Below are positions 33,393 to 43,292 of a stretch of DNA of 64,000 nucleotides, piece by piece. The stretch covers positions 620,001-684,000 of the forward strand of contig CAVVST010000001.1 of the NCBI GenBank assembly GCA_963750995.1, given 5' to 3'. Made by a program: the position numbers and the translations under genes. The notes beneath the pieces were generated by a model. It saw only the letters and a program-made list of their open reading frames with translations, had not been told where the DNA came from and did not search any database. Each line of letters begins with the position of its first letter. The first letter of the stretch is position 1. Source of the stretch: CAVVST01 sp963750995. GTDB taxonomy: Bacteria > Acidobacteriota > Vicinamibacteria > Vicinamibacterales > UBA2999.

Positions 33393-34072
33393 TTAGTCCG
33401 TCATCAACGGTTCAAACGTCCAGAGCGCCAGCGTCACGAACACCACATCGAAGCAGCCGAGCAGCGCCAGCCAGAAGCGAACGATCTCGGCAGTCGAGCT
33501 CCGGCTGCAGCAGCGCCGCCGTCGCCCGAACCCCGGCAATGATGACCGGAACGGTAATCGGATACAACAGCACCGGCAGCAGCACGTCGCGACGTGCGGG
33601 CACGCACCAGCATGGCGGCGAACAGCGTGCCGACGGCGGCGAAGCCGATGGTTCCCGTCAGCAGGACCACCGCCAGCCAGACCGGCTGCGCGAGCAGCGG
33701 CGCCTGGAACAGAAGCGCCACCAGCGGCACCAGGACGATCTCGCCCGCCACCAGCAGCGCCACGATACCGAGGAGCTTGCCGACATAGATTGCCGGGCGC
33801 GCCGCCGGGGCCAGCAGCAGCGCGCGCAGCGTTTCGGACTGCCGCTCCCGCTCGAACGCCCGGCCGAGCGCAAGCGTTCCGGCGAAGGCGATCGAGATCC
33901 AGAGGATACCGGCGGCGCCGTCTTCCGGCGCCCGCCCCTCACGCACCAGCGCAAAGGCGAAGACCAGCACGCACGAGACGGCGAAGAACAGCGTGGTGTA
34001 GGCGATTTCGAGGCTGCGTACCTCCACCGTCAGATCCTTGCGCAGGACGAGCCAGACGACGCGCGCGAACAT
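33393..34072 (-). CDS. ccmB: Haem exporter membrane subunit CcmB, frameshifted
   Basis: ABC-type permease subunit working with CcmA. The first frame (34072 to about 33600) gives 'VVWLVLRKDLTVEVRSLEIA' and several membrane spans ('LGIVALLVAGEIVLVPLVAL', 'GTIGFAAVGTLFAAMLV'). The frame then changes twice (about 33595 and about 33480): 'LLPVLLYPITVPVIIAGVRA' and finally 'DVVFVTLALWTFEPLMTD' to the TAA at 33393. ATG 34072 follows the ccmA stop directly. All CcmB landmarks are present. Confidence 0.82.
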
Positions 34073-34830
34073 CTACCCGTCGAGCCGGCTGAGGCCGGCC
34101 CCCACGTCAGTCGCCGGTCGATTCATGACATCGCGGTAGGTCGAGCGCAACGCGGCGGGACGATCGATGACGTCGACCATCCGGCCATCGCGCAGAAACA
34201 CCGCACGGTCGAGACAGTCCCGTCAGCCAGATCGAGATCGTGTGTCGCCACGATGACGATCGCGCCGCCCTGTCTCGAGGGATTCGCAGGCGGGCGGCCA
34301 GCGCCGCGGTGGAGGCATCGTCGAGCCCGGTGAACGGCTCGTCGAGCAGCAGCAGCCGGGGACGATGAATCAGCGCGCGCTCGAGCGCGACGCGCTGGCG
34401 CATACCGCGCGAGAAGCTCGAAACCGGATCGGCGGCGCGGTCGGCCAGTCCCGCCGCTCGCAGTGCCGCCGATGCGGCGTCGCGCGGCGATGGTGACGCC
34501 GTAGAGCGCGGCAAAGAACTCCAGGTTCTCGAGCGCCGTCAGTTCCGGATACAGAAACAGATCGTGACCGAGCACGCCGATCGCGCCGCGCAGCGCCGCG
34601 GCGTGGTCGCCCGCGTCGTAGGTGCCGTAGCGGATGCGTGCCGGCTGCTCGGGCGCAGCAGCGTGGCGAGCATCGCCAGCAGCGTGGACTTCCCTGCTCC
34701 GTTCGGGCCGAGCAGGCCCAGCGATCGTGCCCCGCGACGCGCTGGAATGTGATGCGGGAGACCGCGCGGCGGCGGCCGAAAGTGGCGCGAGACGTCTTCG
34801 ACCGTCAGGTCGTTGAAATCAGCGGCAGCC
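34073..34830 (-). CDS. ccmA: Haem exporter ATP-binding subunit CcmA, multiple frameshifts
   Basis: Pieces in three frames: 'GLLGPNGAGKSTLLAMLATL'-type Walker A near 34660-34730, 'LGHDLFLYPELTALENLEFF' (Q-loop region) near 34510-34570, the ABC signature 'SFSRGMRQRVALERALIHRP' and Walker B 'LLLLDEPFTGLDD' near 34330-34430, then 'ATHDLDLADGTV' (H-loop) near 34240. The stop TAG at 34073-34075 abuts the ccmB ATG. It powers CcmB/C for release of haem-loaded CcmE. At least three frame changes; start not resolvable. Confidence 0.8.
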
Positions 34831-34836
34831 CCGAGC

Positions 34837-34872
34837 GCAGTCGAGGGTCGTCCCGAGCGCAGTCGAGGGCGT
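34837..34872. repeat. Tandem 'cccgagcgcagtcgaggg' repeat
   Basis: Two direct copies of an 18-base unit between the secreted-protein gene and ccmA. Same family as the element inserted in frame in the polyprenyl synthase gene (13989-14037). Confidence 0.65.
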
Positions 34873-36123
34873 CACGCGGCGACGTCCTCGCCGCCTCCCC
34901 GCGGCCGGCATGCGCCTCGTCCAGCTCGCCGTAGATCTGCTCGAGCTCGGCGAGCAGGCGCTGCCGCCGCGCCTCGTCCACCGCCTGGCCTGCCCGGCGC
35001 CGGCGTCTTCGAGCGCCGCCAGTTCCGCGAGCAGCGTCGTCGCGGCGCGCGACGAGCTGCGGACGCGGCGATCGCTTCGCCGGACCTGCGGCCGCCGAAC
35101 GCCAGCCAGCCGCCGAAACCGATGATCGCCGCCGCGAGCGCCGAGCGCGACGTAGCGCGGCGCGTGGACTGTGCGCCGGCAGGTTCGTGAGCTGGATCGT
35201 CAGCGGTGCCGCCTGCCGGCACCGCCGGGCCGCTCGCGAGCAGAAACGGCGTGCCGGTTTCGGCGCTTGACCTCGCCGACGGTGGAAAACTGCGGCGACG
35301 ACATCGACGCGCAGCCGATCTTCTCCATCGCGACCGTGAGCTGCTCGCACCGCGACGGGCCACGTCTGCTGCACGGTGAGATTCGGACTGGTCGTGCGGC
35401 AGCTGGAATCCCACCTGCACGGACGTGATGCCCGGCGCGAACGGTCCGGTCACGGTCAGGCGATCGCCGCTAACCGTCGCCGTTCGGCGACGAGCCTTCG
35501 AGCACCGCCGCGCCGCCGGCGCCTGCCGGCAGATCGATGATCAGCGGACCGCCGATGTCGACGCGCGTCCGCGCGTTGTTCAGGATGTCGAGGACGTAGA
35601 ACATCTGCAGCGTGTCGTCGCGGAACTCCATCAGCATGCGGGAGTTCGGACCGATCACGACGACGCCGTGGCACCGGCGGCGCAGCCGCCGCGGCCGCTG
35701 CTTCCGCGTCCTTGCGTGCCGCCGCCTCCTTGATCCCGGCGACGAGGATCACCCGCAGTCCGCCAGAGGCCGGCACCATGAAGGTGTCGGACACGAGCGG
35801 CTCGCCGTTCACGGTGGCCTCGGCGCGCACTTCAGCGCCGGCCGGCAGGTTCGGAAACTCGGCGCGTCCCTGATCGTCGGTTATGGCAGTTCGCGGCGCT
35901 CCCGTTCGACCGTCAGGCGGACGTCCTGGCCGGCGACGTTGTTGCCGATCGCCTCGCGGACGACGCGCACGGTCACCGTGCCCTGCTGGCAGTTCGGCCG
36001 CCGGAATGGCGCGTCCGTGAATGAGCGACGGGATCGGGCATGTTGATCTGCGCAGACCAGCCCAGACACAGGCACGAGTCCCAACGCCCAGAGCCCAACT
36101 CCCAAGAGCCGAGCCGTGTTCAT
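34872..36123 (-). CDS. Secreted carboxypeptidase-regulatory-like protein of the ccm cluster, frameshifted
   Basis: Start ATG 36123 in an ATGA overlap with the zinc-ribbon gene. Signal peptide 'LLGVGLWALGLVPVSGLVCA'. Then a beta-sandwich: 'GTVTVRVVREAIGNNVAGQDV', 'ITDDQGRAEFPNLPAGAEV' (carboxypeptidase-regulatory-like). A second domain reads 'MLMEFRDDTLQMFYVLDILN' and 'TRVDIGGPLIIDLPAGAGGA'. Then 'ETGTPFLLASGPAVPAGG', a C-terminal membrane helix 'ALAAAIIGFGGWLAFGG' and a coiled, basic tail 'RRQRLLAELEQIYGELDEA'. Several frame changes. No named family for the whole; I infer a membrane-tethered periplasmic helper of haem or cytochrome assembly from position only. Confidence 0.65.
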
Positions 36124-36742
36124 CGACGTCGCCCCCAGGCTGCGAGCCGCAGTGTCTTGCAGAACGCGCGTCGCGGTCGTTCTCGGTTCGCACACTGCGC
36201 GCACGTGCGGTCGACGCCGCGACGGGTTCGAGGAGCGCCTGCGCTGACGGCCGGTTTCGACGCGATCTCGTTCTCGATCTCCTCGCGATAGCCGCGCTGC
36301 CTGCGTCGAGCTGCCGTATCAGCCTTGCCGCGCGTGCCCGGAGCCGGGCGCTCATCTCCGCGAAGTCCTTGTCGGACACCTTGCCCATCGCGTGATCGAA
36401 CTCGAGCTCCTTGATCGATCGCAGCGCCAGCGTCTTCTCGCGCTCGAGCGCCGCGCGCGTCCGCCCGCCGAGCACTGCGGTCGCCGATCGGCTCGTCGCG
36501 GCCGATCAGCGGCGCGAGCGTCCGCCACGCCGCAACGCCGACCACGGCCGCCGTGAAGATGGTGAGACTGAGGAGGATGATGCCAGCCGGCGTCTGCCCC
36601 GTGGAGACGAAGACCACCACGGTGGCGCCGATCAGGCCCGCGAGCGTGAAGAGCTGCCAGGGCTGAGTGCGTCAGGCTGAAGCGGATCGTCGACCAGGTC
36701 CGCGTCTGCGTCAGGCGCGTCAGTCGAGGTTTCTGAGCTCAT
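36120..36742 (-). CDS. Membrane zinc-ribbon protein of the ccm cluster, frameshifted
   Basis: ATG 36742 overlaps the end of the CcmF-H gene by about 20 bases ('SSETSTDAPDADADL'). Two membrane helices ('TGQTPAGIILLSLTIFTAAV' belongs to the second), then a charged helical part 'REKTLALRSIKELEFDHAMG' and 'KVSDKDFAEMSARLRARAAR', and a C-terminal zinc ribbon with CxxC pairs ('CAQCANRERPRRAFCKTCG' read across frames). The 'IKELEFDHAMGKVSDKDF' pattern recurs in zinc-ribbon proteins found beside ccm genes (memory). Function unknown. Confidence 0.65.
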
Positions 36743-39198
36743 CGTCCAGGCGCGCGTTGAGCGCCGGGTCGAGACCGGCGTCGCCGGTGGCCGCCGGGCG
36801 CGGCCTGGTCGCGACCAGCGGCGTGCGGTCACGACGATGCCGACGAGCGCCAGCGGCGGCGACCAGGTACGGAAACAGCCAGGCGAGACGGTTGAAGCCC
36901 TGGTCGATCGGCGCCGCGAGCACGGCCTGGCTGCCGAACTCCTGGACGAACGCGGCCTCGCACCGCGTCGTAGTCCTTGCCTTCGGCGAGGTAGGTCGTT
37001 CAGCTTCGCCGCCTGCGTGTCGTAGTGATCCGCAGTTGGGCCGCATCGGGCAGCTGCCCATCGGCGACCTGCACCCGCAGGTGCACATGATCTCGCTCTC
37101 GAGCTGCCGCTGAAGCTGCGCTGCGCTCCGTGACGGCCACGTTCTCGCCCGCTCTGCGCGACGAGCGACCGCCGGCCACAGCAGCAGCGACAGCAACAGC
37201 AGCGACGTCGTCACGGCATTCGCCGGGATCTTCGCGATCGCGAACGCGAACACCGTGTCAGGCAGCAGCGCGATGCCGGTGCCGAGCGCCAGGATGCCGA
37301 AGCCGACCCACACCCAGTTCACCAGCGGGTTGACCACGATTTCCATGCTCGCGCTCTGCTCCTGAGGTCGAACGCCGGCATCACCAGGTAGAGGTCCTCG
37401 GCGAACGTGCGCCGGATCGCCACCTCGGTCGTCGGCTGGTCCTCGTGCTTGCGGAAGAACCACTTGGCCGGATACATCCTCGCCAGTCTCCTCGCCGTCG
37501 CGGAACACCGTGGTGTGCCCCGTGATCATCTGCTTCTGCCCGTCGTCGGTGACCCTGACGCGCGTCGAGCCGGACGGTGAAGTCGCCGACCGTCGCCTGC
37601 TGGCCCGGCCTGAGCAGCACCTGCTCGTCCTGCTTGAAGCCCTCGCCGGCGAAGCCGAGGAAGATCAGCACGATGCCGACGTGGACGATGTAGCCGCCGT
37701 AGCGGCGCTTGTTCCGCCCGACCAGGCCGATGAGCGCGGTGAAGACGTCGGTGCCCGTGGCGCCCTGCCGGACGCGCGCGCCGCGCCAGAACTCCTGGCC
37801 GATCGTGCCCATGACGAAGCCGCACAGCGCGAAGCAGATGCCCGACGTCCAGACGCGCACGCCGAGCGCGACGAACGCACGCCGCCGACGATCAGCGCCG
37901 ACAGCGACCGGGACCAGGAACTGATCGCGCAGGTTGCGCACGGTGGACTTGCGCCAGGCGAGCAGCGGCCCGACACCGGTGAGCAGCAGCAGCATCAGCC
38001 CGACCGGCAGCATCCACTTGTTGAAGAACGGCGGGCCGACGGTCAGACGCTCGCCCGTGACCGCCTCGCTGAGCGTCGGGAACATCGTCGCGAACAGGAC
38101 GAAGAACGCCGAGAACAGCAGGATCCAGTTGTTGGCCAGGAACGCCGCTTCGCGCGACACCCACGAGTCGAGCTCGTTGCGGGCGCGCAGCAGCGGCAGC
38201 CGGTAGATCACGAACCCGAAGCTGAAGACCAGGATCGCGACCATGAAGATCGTGAACATCCGCGCCAGCTCGGGATCTTCGCCGAAGGCGTGCACCGACT
38301 GCACGACGCCCGACCGCGTCATGAACGTGCCGAAGATCGTGAGGAAGAACGTGAGTGATGACGAGCGTGACGTTCCAGACGCGCAGCATCCCGCGCTGCT
38401 CCTGCACGCGCACCGAATGCAGGAAGGCGGTGGCCGTGAACCACGGCAGCAGGCCGGCGTTCTCAACCGGATCCCAGCCCCAGTAGCCGCCCCAGCCGAG
38501 CTCTTCGTACGCCCAGATCATGCCGAGACCGAGGCCGACCGACAGGAACAGCCACGAGATCATCGTCCAGCGGCGCACCGCGCGTAGCCACGAGTCGTCC
38601 AGGTGACCGGTGATCAGTGCCGCCATGCCGAAGGCGAACGGGATGGTCAGCCCGACGAAGCCCGTGTACATGGTGGGCGGGTGGATCACCATGTAGAAGT
38701 TCTGGAGCAGCGGGTTCAGCCCGGCGCCTTCGGTCGGCGTCTCCGTGAGGATAGGTCTCGAACGGGTTGTTGTGGATCACCATCAGGAACAGGAAGAACA
38801 TCTGCACGACGGAGATGACCGCCACCACATACGGGATCAGCTCGCGGTGGCGCTCCCTGTTCACGTAGACGGCTGCGCTGCCGAACAGCGACAGCAGGAA
38901 CACCCAGAACATGATCGAGCCGTCGAGACCGCCCCAGAAGGAGGTGAGCTTGATAGAAGAGCGGCTGGACGGAGTCGGAGTATCGCTGGACGTATTTGAT
39001 GGAGTAATCGCCGGCGACGAAGGCGTAGACGATGACCGACGAGGCCACCGACATGATGGCGGCGATGAGGTAGAAGGCGCCGACGCCGCTCTCGATCAGG
39101 CGCTGCGAGCGACGGCGCGCGCCGGCCACCGACGCGGCCGTGGCGTAGGCGCACATCACGAAGGCCGCGAGAAGGAGATAGGAGCCGAGGGAGGCCAT
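36720..39198 (-). CDS. ccmF: CcmF haem lyase subunit, apparently fused to CcmH, many frameshifts
   Basis: ATG 39198: 'GSYLLLAAFVMCAYATAASV' and about 14 membrane spans. Landmarks in order across frames: 'DGSIMFWVFLLSLFGSAAVY', 'MVIHPPTMYTGFVGLTIPFA', the WWD-like haem segment 'WGGYWGWDPVENAGLLPWF', 'SGVVQSVHAFGEDP', 'GGYIVHVGIVLIFLGFAGEG', 'NPLVNWVWVGFGILALGTGI'. The same open frame then runs on into CcmH: 'LQRQLESEIMCTCGC' with the haem-lyase cysteine pair, 'FVQEFGSQAVLAAPIDQGFN' and a membrane helix. Breaks at about 38960, 38755, 38355, 37880, 37560 and 37480, and within CcmH. It ligates haem to apocytochromes. Confidence 0.85.
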
Positions 39199-39201
39199 GG
39201 G

Positions 39202-39623
39202 TCAGCCCTCGGTCAGTTCGTCGCGCCGCTCGATGTCCCAGCCCTTGCGGTTCGTACTTGGACGGGCATTTCGCGGTCATTCCCGTGGCGTGGAAGCCGT
39301 CGGGGCCGAGCGTGCCTTCCAGGACGACTTCAGATCGTTCTTGAAGGTGTCGGGAACGATGCCCGTGTAGGAGGCGCGGAGCACCTTGCCGTTGCTGTGC
39401 ATCTCGAAGCGGTAGTCGAGCGAGTCGCGCTTCCGGCGAACGTCCTTCGCGTAAGCCGTGAACCTGCAGCGGCTTGCCGTACCAGGCGTCAGGCTGCACC
39501 ATCACCTCGTCCACGTGCTTGTAGTACTGCGCGCTCTCGCCGAGCGTGGTGTACGAGCAGCCCGCCGAACGCGAGCGTGAGCACGAGGCCGTCAGGCCGA
39601 TCTTTGCTGGCTTTGTGGCTCAT
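39202..39623 (-). CDS. ccmE: Haem chaperone CcmE, frameshifted
   Basis: Start ATG 39623. N-terminal anchor 'LTLAFGGLL', then 'VDEVMVQPDAWYGKPLQVHG', 'YRFEMHSNGKVLRASYTGIV PDTF'-type beta core spread over frames, 'SEVVLEGTLGPDGFHATGM' and 'AKCPSKYE', the CcmE C-terminus. The haem-binding His/Tyr region is within a broken part, so I cannot confirm the residue; the N-terminal 'HxxxY' or 'CxxxY' choice is unresolved. Stop at 39202 is three bases before the ccmF ATG. Carries haem from CcmABCD to CcmF/H. Confidence 0.82.
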
Positions 39624-39652
39624 AAAGAAGGACTTTCGCGGTTTGGCGCCCC

Positions 39653-40219
39653 TCAGGATACCAGTAAACCCTCGCGCTTGCACATGTCGTAGACCAGCGC
39701 GACCGGCAGCCCGACGACATTCGAATACGAGCCCTCGATTCGCGTCACAAACCGCGACGCCAGGCCCTGGATGGCGTAGGCACCGGCCTTGTCCATGGGC
39801 TCTCCCGACGCAACATATGCCGCGATATCGGCATCGTTCAGCGCGGCGAACTCAACCGTCGTTCGTCGCCACCGCGCTTTGTTGCGCATTTCCGATCGAG
39901 ACGCCACGCCGGTGATGACCTGGTGCCTGCGCCCGGACAGCAGCCGAAGCATACGCGCTGCGTCGGCCGCGTCCGCCGGTTTCCCGAGAATCTGGTCGTC
40001 GACGACCACGACCGTATCAGCCCCCAGGACGGGCCGCCGGTCCGCCCTCGGCAACACGCGTCGCGCTTTCTCCTCGGCGAGGCGGCCTACATGCTGCGCG
40101 GGTGTTTCGCCTGAACGAATCGACTCGTCCACATCCGCCACCATCACGTCGAACTCAATGCCCGCGGCGCGCAGCAGTTCGGCACGGCGCGGCGATGCCG
40201 ACGCGAGGACTAGTCGCAC
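39653..40219 (-). CDS. Maf-like nucleoside triphosphate pyrophosphatase
   Basis: 188 residues. 'LVLASASPRRAELLRAAGI' is the Maf N-terminal signature, 'GADTVVVVDDQILGKP' the central acidic motif, 'YAIQGLASRFVTRIEGSYSN' and 'VVGLPV' the C-terminal motif. Hydrolyses non-canonical or dTTP/UTP-type nucleotides to monophosphates. Intact. Divergent from the DciA-like gene with 24 bases between starts. Confidence 0.93.
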   Translation of the reverse strand: MRLVLASASPRRAELLRAAGIEFDVMVADVDESIRSGETPAQHVGRLAEEKARRVLPRADRRPVLGADTVVVVDDQILGKPADAADAARMLRLLSGRRHQVITGVASRSEMRNKARWRRTTVEFAALNDADIAAYVASGEPMDKAGAYAIQGLASRFVTRIEGSYSNVVGLPVALVYDMCKREGLLVS

Positions 40220-40243
40220 CGGCCAATGCTATCCTCGCGGCGC

Positions 40244-40522
40244 GTGATTCCCATCCATGCGGTCGTGCCCGACGCGCTCGCCGCCGTCCTGCGGAAGGCC
40301 CCGCTCACTCCCGAGAAAGTCGCGTTTGCATGGAGAACGGCTGTCGGGCCGGCCGTCGACCGCGTGACGACGATCGAACTCAAGGGCCGCGTTCTTCACG
40401 TAAGAGCCAAGGATGCCGCGTGGCAGCGCGAGGTCGAGCGATCCGCTGGGCTCATCCGCACCCGCTTGGGCGCCCTGCTAGGCGACGACGTCGTCCGCGG
40501 CCTCGACGTCACAGTGCCGTAG
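40244..40522 (+). CDS. DciA-like DUF721 protein
   Basis: About 92 residues from GTG 40244 (ATG 40226 is too close to the divergent Maf start). DUF721 core: 'LTPEKVAFAWRTAVGPAVD', 'LKGRVLHVRAKDAAWQREVE' and 'LIRTRLGALLGDD'. DciA helps load the replicative helicase in bacteria without DnaC or DnaI. The N-terminal KH-like part is what is seen; no extra C-terminal domain. 37 bases precede the thiolase start. Confidence 0.7.
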   Translation: MIPIHAVVPDALAAVLRKAPLTPEKVAFAWRTAVGPAVDRVTTIELKGRVLHVRAKDAAWQREVERSAGLIRTRLGALLGDDVVRGLDVTVP

Positions 40523-40559
40523 CACGTCCGGCGCGCTCGCGCTCTCGTACAATCAAATT

Positions 40560-41741
40560 ATGCAGGACGCCGTCATCGTCTCGGCGGTTCGAACGCCGAC
40601 CGGCAAGTTCCTCGGAGGCCTTCAGGATCTCTCCGCTACCGAGCTCGGCGCGCTCGTCGTGCGCGAAGCGGTGGCGCGAGCGGGGATCGATCCCGGGCTC
40701 GTCGACGAATGCATCATGGGCAACGTCGTGTCCGCGGGCGTCGGCCAGGCGCCGGCCCGCCAGGCGGCGCTGCGCGGCGGCCTTGCGGATCACGTTGCCG
40801 CACTCACGATTAACAAGGTCTGCGGTTCCGGGCTCAAGGCGGTGATGCTGGCGGCGCAGGGCATCGCCACGGGCGATATCGACATGGCCGTCGCCGGCGG
40901 CATGGAGTCGATGAGCAATGCACCATACCTGCTGAAGGGCGCGCGCGAGGGACTGCGCATGGGCCACCGCGAGCTGCTCGACTCGATGATCGTCGACGGA
41001 CTCTGGTGCTCGTTCGAACAGTGCCACATGGGAACCGCGGGCGAAGTGGTAGCGACCGAGTATCAGATCGGTCGCGGACAACAGGACGAGTACGCCGTCG
41101 AAAGTCACCGCAGGGCGGCCGAAGCGCAGGCCGCGGGCCGCTTCAAAGCGGAGATCCTGCCGGTGAAAGTGCCGCAGAAAAAGGGGGATCCGATTCTCGT
41201 CGATCGCGACGAATCGGTGCGCGCCGACACTACCCTCCAGACCCTTGGCGCGCTGAAGCCCGCGTTCAGGAAAGACGGCTCGGTGACGGCGGGAAACGCG
41301 CCACCGGTGAACGACGGCGCCGCGGCGCTGATTGTCATGTCCGCCGCGCGCGCGGCGCAGTTGAAGATCACGCCAATGGCGCGGATCGTGGGACAGGCGA
41401 CCAGCGGGCTTCCACCGAAGTACCTGCTGATGACGCCGGTGGAAGCCGTCCGCAAGCTGTCGAAGAAGATCGGCTGGCGGATCGAGGACGTGGATCTCTT
41501 TGAGCTGAACGAAGCGTTCAGTGTGCAGGCGGTCGCCGTGCTGCGCGAACTGGGGATCGATCCAAAGAAAGTCAACGTGAACGGCGGTGCGGTGGCGCTG
41601 GGACATCCGATTGGCGCGAGCGGCGCACGCATCCTGACGACGTTGCTGTACGCGCTGAAGGGCCGGGACCTGAAACGCGGGATCGCCACGCTGTGCCTCG
41701 GCGGCGGCAACGGCGTGGCGCTGGCGGTCGAACGCGCTTAA
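40560..41741 (+). CDS. Acetyl-CoA C-acetyltransferase (thiolase)
   Basis: 393 residues, intact. Nucleophile Cys88 in 'NKVCGSGLKAVMLAAQGIA', His in 'NVNGGAVALGHPIGASGARI', and the C-terminal acid/base Cys in 'ATLCLGGGNGVALAVE'. Condenses or cleaves acetoacetyl-CoA-type substrates in fatty-acid or amino-acid breakdown, or ketone metabolism. No beta-oxidation partners adjacent, so direction is open. ATG 40560 places the 'DAVIVSAVRTPTGKF' N-terminus as in the family. Confidence 0.95.
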   Translation: MQDAVIVSAVRTPTGKFLGGLQDLSATELGALVVREAVARAGIDPGLVDECIMGNVVSAGVGQAPARQAALRGGLADHVAALTINKVCGSGLKAVMLAAQGIATGDIDMAVAGGMESMSNAPYLLKGAREGLRMGHRELLDSMIVDGLWCSFEQCHMGTAGEVVATEYQIGRGQQDEYAVESHRRAAEAQAAGRFKAEILPVKVPQKKGDPILVDRDESVRADTTLQTLGALKPAFRKDGSVTAGNAPPVNDGAAALIVMSAARAAQLKITPMARIVGQATSGLPPKYLLMTPVEAVRKLSKKIGWRIEDVDLFELNEAFSVQAVAVLRELGIDPKKVNVNGGAVALGHPIGASGARILTTLLYALKGRDLKRGIATLCLGGGNGVALAVERA

Positions 41742-41742
41742 T

Positions 41743-41771
41743 CAAATCCCAAGACCCAACTCCCGAACCAA
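41743..41771. repeat. Short copy of the 'cccaactcccgaacca' repeat between convergent genes
   Basis: 'aagacccaactcccgaacca' fills the 30-base gap between the thiolase and oxidoreductase stops; related to 15112-15180. Confidence 0.4.
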
Positions 41772-43292
41772 CTAGGAATGCGTCATGACCGGCACGCGGC
41801 GAAGATCGCTGACCGCGGGCCCGTTGACGACCGTGCCATCCGCCGAGAACCGGGACCCGTGGCACGGACAATCCCAGGTCTGCTCGGAGGCATTCCACGC
41901 CACGTCACAACCCAGATGCGTGCAGACGGCCGAGCACGCGTGGACCACACCTTCCTTGTCGCGGCATACGGCGATCTTCCCTTCGTCTGATGTGAACACG
42001 CCGCCTTCGCCCGGCCGCAGCGACTGCACCGGACGTTCATCCGCGTTGAGGGAGGTCAGGCGGTCGGTGACGAGATGCGCCGGGAATGCCACGTTTTCTT
42101 TCACGTAGTCGACCGCCGCGGCAATCGGCTTGATGCGTGTTGCGTCATACAGGTCGGCATACTGATTCGGTCGGCCCAGAATCGTGTCGCCTACGATCAT
42201 CCCCGCCAGTGTCCCGAACGTCATGCCGTTGCCGGAATACCCGGTGGCGACGAACACTCGCTGCGCCGCCGCGTTGCGGCCGATGAACGGCAGCCCGTCA
42301 ACCGGCTCGATGATCTGGCCCGACCAGCGGAACTCGGAGTTGAGCATCTGGAACCGCTCGCGCGCGTAGGCGACGAGGCGCTCGTAGCGCTCCTCGGTAT
42401 CGATCTTCGCGCCGGTGCGATGATCCTCGCCGCCAACGATCAGGTATGTCTGACCGTCGATCTCGTGGAGACGCGTGTAGTGATAGGGATCGTCCGTGTC
42501 CCAGAAAAGCCCCTCGGGCAGCCCCGACGGGGCGACGCCGGCGACCGCATACGAACGGTATGCAGCAATCTTCGTGTGCAGCAGCACGCGGTTGTTGATC
42601 GGCACATTGGCCGCGACGAACACGTCGGCCGCGCGAACCGTGCCGCGATCGGTTTCGATTCGGCAGGGGGAATCTTCATGGACGCCCACCACACGCGTGT
42701 TCTCGTAGAGCTGAAGACCCTGCGAAACGGCCTCCCGCAAGAGTCCATCAAGATAGGCCGTGGCGTGCATCTGCGCCTGCTTGTGCCAGCAGATGCCGCC
42801 ATGGGTCTTGAACGGAAGAGGGACGCTATCGGTCCATTCGACCGGGCACCCGGCGCGGCGCGCGGCGTCGAGCTCGTCGGCGAGCCACGACAGGTCCTTC
42901 TCACGTTCCGTGTAGAGGTAGCCGGGCACTCGCCTGAAACCGCAGGCGATCCCGGCTTCACGAACGATCACCTCCATCCAGTCGATCGCATCGCGGCTGG
43001 ACTGAGCGACCTTGCGCGCGCCCTCTTCACCATAGTCGCGGATTAGTGTGTGATACCGACCGTCAACTGCCTCGGTGAGATGGCTTGTCGTGTTGCCGGT
43101 CTCGCCGCTGCCGATGGTGTCGCGCTCGAGGATCGCCACGCGCTTGCCGGCGCGCGACAGGATCAGCCCGGCCGTAAGGCCCGAAATGCCGCCGCCGACG
43201 ATGGCGACGTCGACGTCAAGGTTGCGGTCGAGCGGCGCGAAGCCGCCAACCTGGTGAGTGGCGCGCCACAACGATTCAGTCCGGCTTCCCAT
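41772..43292 (-). CDS. FAD-dependent oxidoreductase with C-terminal Rieske domain
   Basis: 506 residues. DadA/glycine-oxidase-like FAD domain: 'VDVAIVGGGISGLTAGLILS' (GxGxxG), 'LERDTIGSGETGNTTSHLTE', 'GLPFIGRN', 'VFVATGYSGNGMTFG'. After about residue 415 comes a Rieske [2Fe-2S] domain with Cys/His ligands 'CTHLGCDV' and 'CPCHGSRF'. The fused architecture is a known one in soil bacteria (often annotated as Rieske/gamma-glutamylputrescine-oxidase-like). Substrate unknown, probably an amine or amino acid. Convergent with thiolase, divergent from recA. Confidence 0.9.
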   Translation of the reverse strand: MGSRTESLWRATHQVGGFAPLDRNLDVDVAIVGGGISGLTAGLILSRAGKRVAILERDTIGSGETGNTTSHLTEAVDGRYHTLIRDYGEEGARKVAQSSRDAIDWMEVIVREAGIACGFRRVPGYLYTEREKDLSWLADELDAARRAGCPVEWTDSVPLPFKTHGGICWHKQAQMHATAYLDGLLREAVSQGLQLYENTRVVGVHEDSPCRIETDRGTVRAADVFVAANVPINNRVLLHTKIAAYRSYAVAGVAPSGLPEGLFWDTDDPYHYTRLHEIDGQTYLIVGGEDHRTGAKIDTEERYERLVAYARERFQMLNSEFRWSGQIIEPVDGLPFIGRNAAAQRVFVATGYSGNGMTFGTLAGMIVGDTILGRPNQYADLYDATRIKPIAAAVDYVKENVAFPAHLVTDRLTSLNADERPVQSLRPGEGGVFTSDEGKIAVCRDKEGVVHACSAVCTHLGCDVAWNASEQTWDCPCHGSRFSADGTVVNGPAVSDLRRVPVMTHS

